Below are positions 16,256 through 26,291 of a DNA stretch of 64,000 nt, one piece after another. Position numbers and translations under genes: made by a program. Origin of the DNA: Alteromonas lipotrueae (GTDB lineage Bacteria; Pseudomonadota; Gammaproteobacteria; Enterobacterales; Alteromonadaceae); assembly GCF_019249215.1 (NCBI RefSeq), contig NZ_JAESDI010000003.1:124001-188000 (forward strand), written 5' to 3'. The notes under the pieces were generated by a model. It saw nothing but the letters and a program-made list of their open reading frames with translations, was not told where the DNA came from and made no database searches. Each line of letters starts with the position of its first letter. The first letter of the stretch is position 1.

Positions 16256-18313
16256 TTATTTGTTTTCGTTATACCAGGTTTTAAGGTCGCTCAATGGCAT
16301 TGGTTTAGCGTAAAGAAAGCCTTGGATAAAATCCACACCAAGGGTTTTGATGTGGTTCATTTGGTCTAAGGTTTCAATGCCCTCAGCAATGGTCTTGCAA
16401 CCAAATTCGTTTGCTATAAGCATGGTTGCGCGCATAATAGTATCACTACCTTCATTGGTATTCTGTACAAATGAGCGATCAATTTTTATAAAATCACAAG
16501 GCATTGACTGTAATCTGCTCAATGAAGAGTACCCTGTGCCAAAGTCATCGATTGATATTTTTACACCACGTTGTTTAACATTGTGTATTTGGTTTGCCAC
16601 CGCATTAACATTATTAGCAAACACACTCTCTGTTATTTCTAAGTAAAGGCGGGCTGGGTCGATGTTTGTAGACGCTAGCACCTTATCAAGTGCATTTACA
16701 AAAGTTTCATCGAGCAGCTGACTAATAGATACATTCACCGATAATGCAATATCTTCGTTGAATGGCCATTCTGTCGCATCTATACACGCACGATTTAATA
16801 CCCAAGAGCCTATTTCTGGCATTAAGCCCGTTCGCTCGGCAAGGGGGATAAAGCGCGCTGGTGACACGATATTACCGTTACAGTTCCAGCGTAGTAGGGC
16901 TTCAACCGATTTTAGCTTTTGTGTGTCGGCGCAAATAATGGGCTGGTAGTGTACAGAAAACTCTTTTTTTTCTATGGCATACCGTAATTGTTCACAAAGA
17001 CGCTGTTCATTTTTTATTTTTTCATGCAAGGTTTCACTAAAAACACCAATAGTGCCTCGTTGTTTGCGCTTTTGATCGTACATGGTCAAGTCAGCTTGTT
17101 GAATAAGCGTCATGGTGTCATTGCCATGCTCGGGATAAATCGCAATACCAATCGTGGCATCTAATGTGATTTGGTTTTCTAACGCTATAATAGGCTTTGT
17201 AACCCCACTGCGCATAGCATGAGCAACCGCCACTGCGGTATGAACGGTGGCATAGGGAGTTACTGCGACAAATTCATCGCCTCCCCACCTAGCGAGATGA
17301 TCTTTTTCGCAGTATTGGGCGAGTCGGTTAGCAATTTCAGCAAGTACAATATCGCCGACCTTGTGTCCTAAACTATCGTTTACCTGCTTAAAGCCGTCTA
17401 AATCAATAAACAAAACGGCTAGGTTATTATCAAGCGCTTTGGTGCTTTCAATGAGGGTATTTAACTGTTTAAACAGTCCGTTTCTATTGAGTAAATTAGT
17501 CAGCGGATCTCTATTAGATAACCTAAAAATATCGGCGGTACGTTTCTCAACTTCATCTTCTAAATTGGCATTAGCATCATCTAACTGCTCGTTAGATTTA
17601 CGCAGCATGGCGTTAATCTTCGCGGTTTCTTGTCTATCTGTGCGCATTTGCTCTATCAGGCGAGCGTTCTTGTTTTTAAGTGATACAGTATCAAAAAAGA
17701 ATCGGTGGTAACGAAAAGAGCTAGCAAGAATACCTACCCAAAAAATAAGCCCCAAGATCCCCAAAACAACAAAATTTCTGTCATCGTCAAGCAACGCTCT
17801 ACTCGACATGGGCACAAGCAATGAGGTGGTGTAGACAAAGACGAAAATTTTACTTGGCGCTAATACTGAAGCCGCGCCGCCAGCCATTGCCCCAAGGATA
17901 ACCATGGTTGTCGCTAACTCAACTGCATTCATTGTGGTGTAGAGCAAGATTGAATAAAGTGCCCACACTGTAGATGTTGAATATACCCCAATCGCAAACC
18001 TAAACTTTACAGGGCGCGCATCATACTGCGTGCCTTTTAATCTGGTTAACCAATAAAGGCCATCTGCAAAACGGAGAACTATAACCGTGTTCATTGCGAT
18101 AAAGAGCAACACCTTCGAGCTTTGGTCTTTTTCGGTATCGAATCCGAAGCCGAATGTTAACCCTAAGAAAGCAACGAAAGTCATGGCTAAGCCAGTAAAC
18201 ATATTACGGTTTAGCATATCCGCCAAGTCACGCTGCATTTGCGGCGTGATGGGAAGAGAGGAGGTTAAATCTCTATTTTCATCAAAACTTTTCACTATAA
18301 ATTTACTTTCCAA
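16256..18313 (-). CDS. Membrane GGDEF/EAL protein (cyclic-di-GMP turnover)
   Basis: About five or six membrane helices (residues ~38-200) are followed by a coiled coil (~210-262), a GGDEF domain with intact GGDEF at 344-348 and an EAL domain with EAL at 471-473 and the [10 protein letters not shown] motif. Both active sites look functional, so it may make or break cyclic-di-GMP. The inhibitory I-site before GGDEF reads CEKD rather than RxxD, so product feedback may be lost. The start used is a TTG at 18313 without a clear ribosome site; a later in-frame ATG (18238) is possible. It precedes tdk by 5 bases. Confidence 0.92.
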   Translation of the reverse strand: MESKFIVKSFDENRDLTSSLPITPQMQRDLADMLNRNMFTGLAMTFVAFLGLTFGFGFDTEKDQSSKVLLFIAMNTVIVLRFADGLYWLTRLKGTQYDARPVKFRFAIGVYSTSTVWALYSILLYTTMNAVELATTMVILGAMAGGAASVLAPSKIFVFVYTTSLLVPMSSRALLDDDRNFVVLGILGLIFWVGILASSFRYHRFFFDTVSLKNKNARLIEQMRTDRQETAKINAMLRKSNEQLDDANANLEDEVEKRTADIFRLSNRDPLTNLLNRNGLFKQLNTLIESTKALDNNLAVLFIDLDGFKQVNDSLGHKVGDIVLAEIANRLAQYCEKDHLARWGGDEFVAVTPYATVHTAVAVAHAMRSGVTKPIIALENQITLDATIGIAIYPEHGNDTMTLIQQADLTMYDQKRKQRGTIGVFSETLHEKIKNEQRLCEQLRYAIEKKEFSVHYQPIICADTQKLKSVEALLRWNCNGNIVSPARFIPLAERTGLMPEIGSWVLNRACIDATEWPFNEDIALSVNVSISQLLDETFVNALDKVLASTNIDPARLYLEITESVFANNVNAVANQIHNVKQRGVKISIDDFGTGYSSLSRLQSMPCDFIKIDRSFVQNTNEGSDTIMRATMLIANEFGCKTIAEGIETLDQMNHIKTLGVDFIQGFLYAKPMPLSDLKTWYNENK

Positions 18314-18503
18314 CTCAATATGCTTACGGCTATATATGGTGTGAAGTTTTTTGTGTAGTTAACAATAACAGCGAATTAGCTTTTGTCGCTTTAAATTTAC
18401 ACACTCATTTTGATTAAATTACACGCATATTACAAAAATTGCTATGCGACGTAAGAAGTAGCCGGTGCTTGACAGTAAGTGTATTACCTCACAGCCATTA
18501 GCG

Positions 18504-19202
18504 TTAATTGCTGGCTTCAATCGCGTTTACTTCCTTTAGTACGCTGCTCAGAGCCTCTGATAAATCTTCTCGTAAGTGAAGGTATTTGTTGTTAACCACA
18601 TGAACGATATTGTGCTCTACAATAACAATGTGTCGTGCACCTAGCTTTTTGAAGGTAGCCTCATCGGAAAAGTCTGTCGGCAATAACGCGTAGTTGTATC
18701 GGCCTGAAACAAGCAAATTCACAACTTGGTCGAAGCGGTCGTATTCACGGAGATTTGCAGCAATGTCGATGTCACTTTCTTCAATATTGATGTGAAACCG
18801 CTTAGTGGCTGCAATGACGATGTTTGGGTTTGAAAGCACGCTGTTTTCACACAGACTATTGCGCATACACAATAGAATTGTTGCGCCTTTTACAATAACG
18901 GGTCGCACGACGAAAAAGTTGCTAAAATCGTTGGTAGCTAATTCATAGCGAACAGTATCAGCATCTGTAACGCCTGCATCTAACAACCGAAGGCCTCTCT
19001 CACCACCTACCTCGATAAATTCAACGGTTATTCCAAGCTTGCTATAAGTTCTGGCAATAATATTGTTGTAATGAGTCACCACTCTAGGGTGCCCCACATA
19101 ACCGATGAGCATGGGGGCATTATCATCCCCGTTAGCCAGGCAATTAGCTGAGCAAATAAAAGAAACCGTTAAAGCAGTGCCAAGAAGCTTTATTATTTGC
19201 AT
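18504..19202 (-). CDS. Periplasmic substrate-binding-like protein
   Basis: The precursor has a signal peptide (residues ~1-24) and a bilobed solute-binding-type body of ~205 residues. Patterns such as LIGYVGHPRVVTHYNNIIART at the N-terminus and repeated short beta-alpha segments fit the SBP type 3 family. No permease or ATPase gene is nearby, and the ligand pocket cannot be assigned. Such orphan proteins sometimes feed sensor proteins. It lies upstream, on the same strand, of the GGDEF/EAL gene by ~190 bases. Confidence 0.7.
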   Translation of the reverse strand: MQIIKLLGTALTVSFICSANCLANGDDNAPMLIGYVGHPRVVTHYNNIIARTYSKLGITVEFIEVGGERGLRLLDAGVTDADTVRYELATNDFSNFFVVRPVIVKGATILLCMRNSLCENSVLSNPNIVIAATKRFHINIEESDIDIAANLREYDRFDQVVNLLVSGRYNYALLPTDFSDEATFKKLGARHIVIVEHNIVHVVNNKYLHLREDLSEALSSVLKEVNAIEASN

Positions 19203-19283
19203 AACTTTCTATGATTCAAAATTGATATATAAAGCGTAGATGTTTAAGGGGGAATTTTCATCCTTTAGTGCAAGGCGTGAAGG

Positions 19284-19325
19284 CATGTATACATAAAGCG
19301 AGCTTGGGGCGCCTTAATGTGCTGA
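19284..19325. repeat. Copy 2 of a possible dispersed short repeat
   Basis: ATGTATACATAAAGCGAG...CCTTAATG...CTGA resembles 13930-13971. It starts with a perfect ATGTATACAT palindrome and lies between the solute-binding-like gene and the fadE terminator. Confidence 0.3.
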
Positions 19326-19349
19326 CCAATGTTATTTTTTACATACAAA

Positions 19350-19376
19350 AAAGCTCCAGCCAAGGGCCAGAGCTTT
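19350..19376 (-). terminator. Terminator of fadE
   Basis: AAAGCTC / GAGCTTT arms (with an inner GGCC-type pairing) end in a T-rich tract on the minus strand, 29 bases past the fadE stop. Confidence 0.8.
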
Positions 19377-19404
19377 CTATTAATAGCGTGCTAATTAATT
19401 AATA

Positions 19405-21654
19405 TTAAGCCGCGTTTTTTCCGCCATCAATTGCGCGCAACGTCTCAGTTGCTGGCAATAACTCCATATCGAAAGTATACTCATCAACACGAACCGCCAA
19501 TTGACGCTTTTCGTTGTAGTCATGCAACTGTGCAGCTTCTTCGGCATTAATAACACCTTTTTCTTGAAGCTTGTTCAGCGCGTGCTCAAACGAGATAAAC
19601 GGCACTACAGGCTCTTTACGCAGTGCTTTTTGCACTTTACCTAATAGGTGTGCAACCGCATGCTTCGCTTTAAATGCTTGTTCGTTAATATCGTTACCAT
19701 CGCCCGGGCTTACACGAACTAAATGAGTAAGCTGCGCTTTCACACTGTTGTCCTGCATTGACGCCATAGACAATTCGCGTACTAGGTCATCGCTGATTCC
19801 CGCCACACTGTTTGAGTAAGTGTTAGTAAGTAAGCGCATTAGGCCACGAGTCGGTGTGTTCGGGAAATTGTTGATGAAGTTAACAATTGCCTGATCAGCT
19901 TGTTGTAATGACCACTGCATAGCGTATTCGAAATACGGTAGTGCAAGTTTACGGTCTTCAATGCGCTGCTCGTAAAAACGAATTGCTGCCATTGCACCGT
20001 AAAGGTAGCTCATCACATCACCAAGGCGTGCTGAAAGTAATTCTGCCTTCTTAAGGTCACCACCAAGTACTGCTAGTGATAAGTCAGCAAGTGGTGCTAA
20101 TTTAGCTGAGATGCTGTTTACACGCTTTTCGTACTTACGTACTTCAGGCAATGCAGACTCTGAACCGCGTAGGAAAGGTAAGTAACCTTTACCAAAACTA
20201 CGGAATGCATTCTTAACACTAAAGCCAACAGTTTTACGTAATACTTTGTTGAATTCTTTATCAGCAGAACTTTCGTTGCTGTGAATAAGGTCAACCATAT
20301 CTTTCAGGTAAGGGTGACAACGCATTGCACCTTGACCGAAAATCATTAGGTTACGAGTAAGGATGTTTGCACCTTCAACCGTAATGGCAATTGGAAGTGC
20401 TGCATAACCACCTGCTAAGGTATTTTGCGGGCCACGTTGAATTGCTTTACCTGCTTGAATATCCATCGCTGAGTTCATTACATCACGGCCAAGCTCGGTC
20501 ATGTGATATTTAGCAATCGCAGTAACAACCGATGGTTTAACACCTAAGCCTAAGCCTTCTGTTGTTAAAACACGCATTGCTTCAAGTAAGAAAGTCTTAC
20601 CAGCAATGTCTGCCATCTTCTCTTGAATACCTTCGAAGCGACCAATCGGAACACCGAATTGTTCACGAACGAATGAATACTCAACCGTACCTTTAAATGC
20701 TGATTGTGCTGTCGCAACGCCCATCGCTGGAAGTGAAATACCACGACCTGCGCCAAGACACGCTACTAGCATCTGCCAACCGCGACCGATATTTTTCTGA
20801 CCACCGATGATAAATTCCATAGGAATAAATACATCTTGGCCGCGAGTTGTACCGTTATAGAAGCGCACACCCATAGGGTCGTGACGGTTACCAAGCTCAA
20901 CACCAGGGTGAGACTTAGGTAATAGCGCACAGGTAATACCTAGCTCTAGTTTGTCACCAAGCAATTGCTCAGGGTCGAATACTTTAAATGCTAAACCGAG
21001 CACGGTAGCAATTGGCGCAAGCGTGATATAACGCTTGTCCCAACTGATACGAAGGCCAAGCACTTCTTCGCCGTTGTACTCGCCTTTAGTTACGATCGCT
21101 GCGTCAGGAATAGCACCCGCATCTGAACCGGCTTCTGGGCTAGTTAGGGCAAAACAAGGGATATCACGACCATCTGAAAGGCGTGGTAACCAGTAATCTT
21201 GTTGGGCAGTAGTACCATAATGCATAAGTAACTCACCTGGGCCTAACGAGTTAGGTACCATAACGGTTACAGCGATTGCACCAGATTTTGCTGCGATAGT
21301 GGCTACTATGGTTGAGTTAGCGTAAGGGCTAAACTCAAGACCACCAAACTTCTTAGGGATGATCATTGAGAAGAAACGGTTTTTACCCAAGAAGTCTAAA
21401 ACGTCTTGAGGAATGTGCTCGCCGTTATTTAACTCGAAATCATCAATCATACCCAGTAATTCTGATACTGGGCCGTCCATAAATGCTTGCTCTTCCGCGC
21501 TCAATTTAGCTTGAGGAATATCACGAAGTGCCTGCATATCAGGTTTACCCTGATAAATAGAAGATTCAATCCAAACGTCACCAGCATCTAACGCTTCCTG
21601 TTCTGTTACAGAAATTGGTGGTAACACTTTTTTTAAGCTAGTTCTAATACTCAT
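19405..21654 (-). CDS. fadE: Acyl-CoA dehydrogenase FadE-like
   Basis: The 749-residue protein has an acyl-CoA dehydrogenase core (residues ~65-480) with the FAD-binding pattern ALTSPEAGSDAG and a catalytic-base region near GANILTRNLMIFGQGA, then a C-terminal DUF1974 domain (residues ~485-740). This architecture is that of gammaproteobacterial FadE (about 760-815 residues), the first enzyme of fatty acid beta-oxidation. No signal peptide is seen. It is monocistronic with a terminator at 19350-19376 and a possible FadR-like site (21669-21683) just upstream of its start. Confidence 0.9.
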   Translation of the reverse strand: MSIRTSLKKVLPPISVTEQEALDAGDVWIESSIYQGKPDMQALRDIPQAKLSAEEQAFMDGPVSELLGMIDDFELNNGEHIPQDVLDFLGKNRFFSMIIPKKFGGLEFSPYANSTIVATIAAKSGAIAVTVMVPNSLGPGELLMHYGTTAQQDYWLPRLSDGRDIPCFALTSPEAGSDAGAIPDAAIVTKGEYNGEEVLGLRISWDKRYITLAPIATVLGLAFKVFDPEQLLGDKLELGITCALLPKSHPGVELGNRHDPMGVRFYNGTTRGQDVFIPMEFIIGGQKNIGRGWQMLVACLGAGRGISLPAMGVATAQSAFKGTVEYSFVREQFGVPIGRFEGIQEKMADIAGKTFLLEAMRVLTTEGLGLGVKPSVVTAIAKYHMTELGRDVMNSAMDIQAGKAIQRGPQNTLAGGYAALPIAITVEGANILTRNLMIFGQGAMRCHPYLKDMVDLIHSNESSADKEFNKVLRKTVGFSVKNAFRSFGKGYLPFLRGSESALPEVRKYEKRVNSISAKLAPLADLSLAVLGGDLKKAELLSARLGDVMSYLYGAMAAIRFYEQRIEDRKLALPYFEYAMQWSLQQADQAIVNFINNFPNTPTRGLMRLLTNTYSNSVAGISDDLVRELSMASMQDNSVKAQLTHLVRVSPGDGNDINEQAFKAKHAVAHLLGKVQKALRKEPVVPFISFEHALNKLQEKGVINAEEAAQLHDYNEKRQLAVRVDEYTFDMELLPATETLRAIDGGKNAA

Positions 21655-21668
21655 ATTTGACTCATCCG

Positions 21669-21683
21669 CTCATCTGACCAGTT
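21669..21683 (-). promoter_or_regulatory. Possible FadR-like operator upstream of fadE
   Basis: Read on the minus strand, AACTGGTCAGATGAG matches the left half of the FadR operator (AACTGGTC) exactly, with partial agreement in the right half. It lies 15 bases before the fadE start. The match could be chance. Confidence 0.25.
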
Positions 21684-21916
21684 GTATGGTGTTAATACTA
21701 CATCAGTTTCAGAAAAGATCAAAAAAATTGCTCATAAATAAATTGGAATATGTAAAATTCAATAAAAATAAGCTCTTACGATAACGCTATAAATGTTGAT
21801 GGTGAGGATATGTTACAAAATGGGGCCGCATTCAAAAATATTCTGGTAACTGAGTTATGTTTATTAACCGTTTACGGGTAGACTTTCGATAACAGAGCGA
21901 GTTACAGGAAGTTGTA

Positions 21917-24226
21917 ATGCAAGATACATCATCGGTCACATCAAGGTGGTTTGCTTCACCAAAGTTAACTATCTGTGTGGTTATTGTTGCGATGTTAGTG
22001 GCAGTAGTCGGCGCAAAAAATTTATACTTTCGAGGCGACTACAAAGTATTTTTTGAGCCTGATAATCCGCAGCGTCTTGCCTTTGAAGAAATGCAGAACA
22101 TATTTAATAAAAGCGAAAATGTCGCTTTTATGGTAGTGCCAGACGACGACAATGTGTTTAAACCGTCTACCTTATCTTTAGTTGTTGAGCTTACAGAAAC
22201 TGCATGGCAACTCCCTCTTTCCACCCGCGTTGAATCCATCGCTAACTTCCAATATACCTACGCCGAAGATGACGATCTTATTGTCGAGGACTTAATTACC
22301 ACAGGTTCGCTCTCGAATCCTGAAATAACAGATATTAAGGATGTACTAGATAACACCCCTGAGCTAACCGGGCGGCTAGTATCGTACCCAGGTGACGTAT
22401 TGGTTGTGAATACGACTATTCAGTTACCTGACGGCGACCAAACGAAAGAAGTCATTGAAATCACAACGGTTGCCACTGCGTTAAAACAGCAGTTAGAAGA
22501 AAAGTACCCCGGTCACACTATCTATCTCACCGGTATGGTTGTGATGAACGATGCCTTTGCGGTGGCTGCGCAGCAAGACGCCAGTACGCTTATTCCGCTC
22601 ATGTTTTTCCTTATCATTGTGATGATAGGCGTGATTGTTCGTTCGGTGTTAGCGGCTCTCGCTACACTATTAGTGGTAATTGTATCCATCGCCACTTCCA
22701 TTGGTGTATCTGGCTGGCTCGGCATGTTTTTAAGTACCGCTACTGTGAACGCTCCCACCATGATAACGACACTGGCAGTGGCTGACTGTATCCACATCAT
22801 TGTGGGTGTACAGTACTTTCTTGGTCGCGGCCTCACCAACGAGAATGCGATTAGTGAAAGTTTAAGAATCAATACCAAGCCTATTATTATCACCAGTGTT
22901 ACCACGGCGATTGGCTTTTTGATGCTGAACTTTTCTGCCGTTCCCGTTTTGTCCGATTTAGGTAACATGACCGCATTTGGCGTAATGCTCGCCTGTGTAT
23001 TGTCGCTTTGGTTACTACCCGCTTTATTGCTGCTAAAGCCACTGAAAGTGAAGGCGACAAAAAGTAACAAGGTCTTCGACCGATTGGGAAATAAAGTCAC
23101 GTCGAATTATCGAGCTCTGTTACCTATTTGTGCGTTAGTGATTGTGGGAGTCAGTGTTTTTGCAACGAATAACGAGTTAAATGATGTGGCGGTGAAGTAC
23201 TTCGACGATAGAAGTACGTTTGGCCAAGCGGTGGAAATCAATGAAGAGAAGCTTGGTGGTATGTCTAATATCGACTTCGTTATTTATTCAGATACCCCTT
23301 ATGGTGCCACGGAACCTGAATTTTTAGCGCGAGTAGAATTACTTACGACATGGCTGCGCGAAAAAGAAGAAGTTCATCATGTGTTGTCATTTGCCGATAC
23401 ATTAAAACGGTTAAATAAAAATATGCATGGTGATGAAGATGCTTATTATCGGTTACCTGAAGATGGGGAGCTGGCCTCTCAGTATGTATTGCTGTATGAA
23501 ATGTCGCTACCATTTGGTCTAGACTTAAGCAATCAGTTAGATATTGATAAATCGGCAATGAGAATTATCGCTGTTATCGATAATTTAGGCAGCAGAGATT
23601 TAACCGCATTGGAGTCTGATGCAAAAGCATATTTCAAAAGTCTTGGTAGCGACAACCGGTTAGAAGCCGCCAGTCCGCCTTTAATGTTCGCGCATATTGG
23701 CGATCGAAATATGGAGAGTATGGTAGTGGGCTCTCTATATGCCCTAGTGCTTATTTCTGTTTTGATTTTATTTGCACTGCGTTCATGGCGACTCGGGTTA
23801 GTTAGCCTGTTTACTAATTTGCTACCCGCCGCTATCGGGTTTGGCGTTTGGGGGGTAATCTCTGGCCAAATTAACATGGCACTGTCGGTGGTGATCAGTA
23901 TGACCATGGGTATTATTGTTGACGATACTGTGCACTTCTTGTCGAAGTATCAGTCGGCGAGGCTGACGCGTAAATCGGTTAAAGAGAGTGTGCTTTATGC
24001 ATTTAATACGGTTGGAATGGCACTGACCACTACCACAATAGTGCTGACAGTCGGCTTTGGTGTGTTAGCGTCTTCAAGCTTTATGCTGAACGCGCACATG
24101 GGCATTTTGACCATTATTATTATCGTCGCGGCTTTGGCTGTTGACCTTATTTTCCTACCCGCGTTATTAATGTGGTTGGATAAAGATGAAACCCCGTTAC
24201 CGGAGAAGAATAGTGAGATACATTAG
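21917..24226 (+). CDS. MMPL/RND-superfamily exporter
   Basis: The 769-residue inner-membrane protein has 12 membrane helices in two halves: helix 1 near residue 18, a ~180-residue periplasmic loop, five helices (~215-380), and the same again in the second half. Each half carries a conserved Asp in helix 4 (TLAVADCIHI and GIIVDDTVHF), the proton-relay position. MMPL proteins export lipids and hydrophobic molecules. It is followed by a LolA-like periplasmic protein and an outer-membrane barrel, which suggests a complete envelope route. A good AGGAAG site precedes the ATG. Confidence 0.88.
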   Translation: MQDTSSVTSRWFASPKLTICVVIVAMLVAVVGAKNLYFRGDYKVFFEPDNPQRLAFEEMQNIFNKSENVAFMVVPDDDNVFKPSTLSLVVELTETAWQLPLSTRVESIANFQYTYAEDDDLIVEDLITTGSLSNPEITDIKDVLDNTPELTGRLVSYPGDVLVVNTTIQLPDGDQTKEVIEITTVATALKQQLEEKYPGHTIYLTGMVVMNDAFAVAAQQDASTLIPLMFFLIIVMIGVIVRSVLAALATLLVVIVSIATSIGVSGWLGMFLSTATVNAPTMITTLAVADCIHIIVGVQYFLGRGLTNENAISESLRINTKPIIITSVTTAIGFLMLNFSAVPVLSDLGNMTAFGVMLACVLSLWLLPALLLLKPLKVKATKSNKVFDRLGNKVTSNYRALLPICALVIVGVSVFATNNELNDVAVKYFDDRSTFGQAVEINEEKLGGMSNIDFVIYSDTPYGATEPEFLARVELLTTWLREKEEVHHVLSFADTLKRLNKNMHGDEDAYYRLPEDGELASQYVLLYEMSLPFGLDLSNQLDIDKSAMRIIAVIDNLGSRDLTALESDAKAYFKSLGSDNRLEAASPPLMFAHIGDRNMESMVVGSLYALVLISVLILFALRSWRLGLVSLFTNLLPAAIGFGVWGVISGQINMALSVVISMTMGIIVDDTVHFLSKYQSARLTRKSVKESVLYAFNTVGMALTTTTIVLTVGFGVLASSSFMLNAHMGILTIIIIVAALAVDLIFLPALLMWLDKDETPLPEKNSEIH

Positions 24227-25001
24227 CCTTGTTTTACTGGCGTCGTTCATATCTATCAGCGCATTCAATGGCGTTGCCGCTGAGCCTAGTGCAAAAGGAC
24301 TAGAAATAGCGCAGGAGCGAAAAGCGAGAGATCGCGGGTGGAATAACTCAGAGGCGAAAATCTTAATGGTCCTGCGTAATGCACAAGGCCAAGAAGCAAC
24401 ACGCAAACTCAACGTGAAATCGATGGAGTTGACCGATGATGGTGATAAAGCACTAACGGTTTTCCAATCCCCTCGGGATGTAAAAGGAACAGCATTCCTG
24501 AGCTTCTCACATGTTTTCGATGCCGATGAACAGTGGATATTTCTTCCTGCTTTAAAACGGGTAAAGCGTATAGCGTCAAAAAATAAAAGTGGGCCTTTTG
24601 TCGGCAGTGAATTTGCTTTTGAAGACATGACATCGTTCGAAGTAGAGAAATTTTCCTACTCCTATGTGGGGGATGAGACGATTAATGGCGAAGCGTGCTT
24701 TGTATTGGAGCAAATTCCTCAATACGACTATTCGGGTTATACGTTGCAAAAAGTATGGATTGATAAGTCTCACTACCGCGTACACAAAGTTCAATTTTAC
24801 GATAAGAAAGGGGCGCTACTTAAGGTGCTTGAACTAAAAGATTATGAGCTTTACAAAGAGAAATACTGGCGACCTATTCGCAGCGAGATGACGAACGTAC
24901 AAACCCGTAAGTCTACGTCGCTAATTACAGAAAGCTTAATATTTGATACCGATTTGTCAGAATCGGATTTTGATAAGAATAGCTTAAAAAGAGCGCGGTA
25001 A
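24213..25001 (+). CDS. LolA-like outer-membrane lipoprotein-sorting-type protein
   Basis: The precursor has a signal peptide (residues ~1-23) and a beta-rich body of ~240 residues with the pattern of the 'outer membrane lipoprotein-sorting protein' family (LolA_like). I chose the GTG at 24213 (GGAG at 24202-24205) because it gives a clean signal peptide; the alternative ATG at 24186 adds basic residues. It overlaps the end of the MMPL gene by 14 bases, so it is coupled to it. A likely role is to ferry a hydrophobic molecule through the periplasm. Confidence 0.8.
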   Translation: MRYISLVLLASFISISAFNGVAAEPSAKGLEIAQERKARDRGWNNSEAKILMVLRNAQGQEATRKLNVKSMELTDDGDKALTVFQSPRDVKGTAFLSFSHVFDADEQWIFLPALKRVKRIASKNKSGPFVGSEFAFEDMTSFEVEKFSYSYVGDETINGEACFVLEQIPQYDYSGYTLQKVWIDKSHYRVHKVQFYDKKGALLKVLELKDYELYKEKYWRPIRSEMTNVQTRKSTSLITESLIFDTDLSESDFDKNSLKRAR

Positions 25002-25004
25002 TTC

Positions 25005-26192
25005 GTGACTAAATCCATCGCTTTATTGGTAACAAGTATTACGGCTTCATTTTCTTTGTTGGCCAATACGGAAGTGACAGGCTCCGCAGGCGGAGAGTTG
25101 CGTTATTTCTTGCAAGACGCCCTTTACGAAGCACAAGAAAGAGCTTACGGCTCTGTTTTTTTTAGCCCTGAAACCTATACCGAGTGGAATGATGGGGAAG
25201 ACAGCTTGCTGTTTAAGCCCTTTTTCAGGGCTGATCAACACGACGAGGATAGAACGCATTTCGATGTTCGGGAACTGCAGTGGATGCACGTGGCAGACAC
25301 ATGGGAAACCAAAATAGGGATTGGAAAAGTATTCTGGGGGCAAACAGAGTCCATTCACCTCGTCGATATTGTGAATCAAACCGATGCAATTGAAGCGGTA
25401 GACGGCGAAGATAAGCTTGGTCAGCCCATGGTCAATGTTTCTTACTTTAGTGATTTTGGTACGTTTTCAGCATTTGTGTTGCCCTATTTTAGAGAGCGTA
25501 CCTTCGAAAGTGTTGATGGACGTCTGCGACCGCCCATTGCTGTGGGAGATGCCTTGTATGAGTCGGATGGTGAGCAAAGTCATGTTGATTATGCGCTGAG
25601 GTGGCAAGCCAGTATCAGTGACTGGGAAGTGGGGCTGTCTTACTTTTCAGGTACAAGCAGAGAGCCTGAACTTGTTACCACCGTGAATGATGAAGGTCAG
25701 CCAGAAATTCTTCCCTATTACGCGCAAATCAATCAGGTAGGCGTAGATTTACTGAATGTATACGGGGCATGGTTACTTAAATTTGAGTCGATATATCGTG
25801 AAGGGCAATCGGAAGATTTTGCTGCGGTTGTCACAGGTTTCGAGTACACCACACAAGGCATATTCGACACCCAATATGGCCTAGGTGTACTGAGTGAGTA
25901 CCAGTTCGATGAACGCGAAGATAACTTTTTTGCTTTAGGTCAAAACGACCTGATGGTGGGCTTACGGTTTATCTTCAATGACATTGACGGAACAGAAGTG
26001 CTAATGGGATACGTGCAAGATTTAGATAAATCGAGTACTTCTAGTGCATTTATTGAAGCGTCTAGTCGTATTTCATCTCATTGGCGCTGGAAATTGGATG
26101 GCTATTTCTTTTCAAGTGATGATACTGACGATACCTTTTATTTCCTAAGAAGAGATGATCATCTCCAATTTACCCTTGAGTACTTTTTTTAG
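25005..26192 (+). CDS. Outer-membrane beta-barrel protein, third member of the MMPL operon
   Basis: The protein (395 residues) has a signal peptide (residues ~1-20), many alternating aromatic/acidic beta strands and a C-terminal Phe-Phe, which is the usual outer-membrane barrel signature for BAM recognition. It begins at a GTG three bases after the previous stop. The pattern resembles DUF1302/porin-type barrels found beside MMPL proteins. It probably acts as the outer-membrane exit or receiver for the exported molecule. No substrate can be assigned. Confidence 0.75.
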   Translation: MTKSIALLVTSITASFSLLANTEVTGSAGGELRYFLQDALYEAQERAYGSVFFSPETYTEWNDGEDSLLFKPFFRADQHDEDRTHFDVRELQWMHVADTWETKIGIGKVFWGQTESIHLVDIVNQTDAIEAVDGEDKLGQPMVNVSYFSDFGTFSAFVLPYFRERTFESVDGRLRPPIAVGDALYESDGEQSHVDYALRWQASISDWEVGLSYFSGTSREPELVTTVNDEGQPEILPYYAQINQVGVDLLNVYGAWLLKFESIYREGQSEDFAAVVTGFEYTTQGIFDTQYGLGVLSEYQFDEREDNFFALGQNDLMVGLRFIFNDIDGTEVLMGYVQDLDKSSTSSAFIEASSRISSHWRWKLDGYFFSSDDTDDTFYFLRRDDHLQFTLEYFF

Positions 26193-26291
26193 TACGAGGC
26201 TTTATTTCTGATATAAATTTAACGTTTACACTCGTCACCCTAGATAGTTAATAATAGGGTTGTTCTTTGGTGGTTTTAACCTGAGGTTTTA

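Noticed and set aside
22522..23100. Long open frame on the minus strand inside the MMPL gene
   Set aside because: It lies opposite a well-supported membrane protein gene and its composition mirrors it; no ribosome site or family features.
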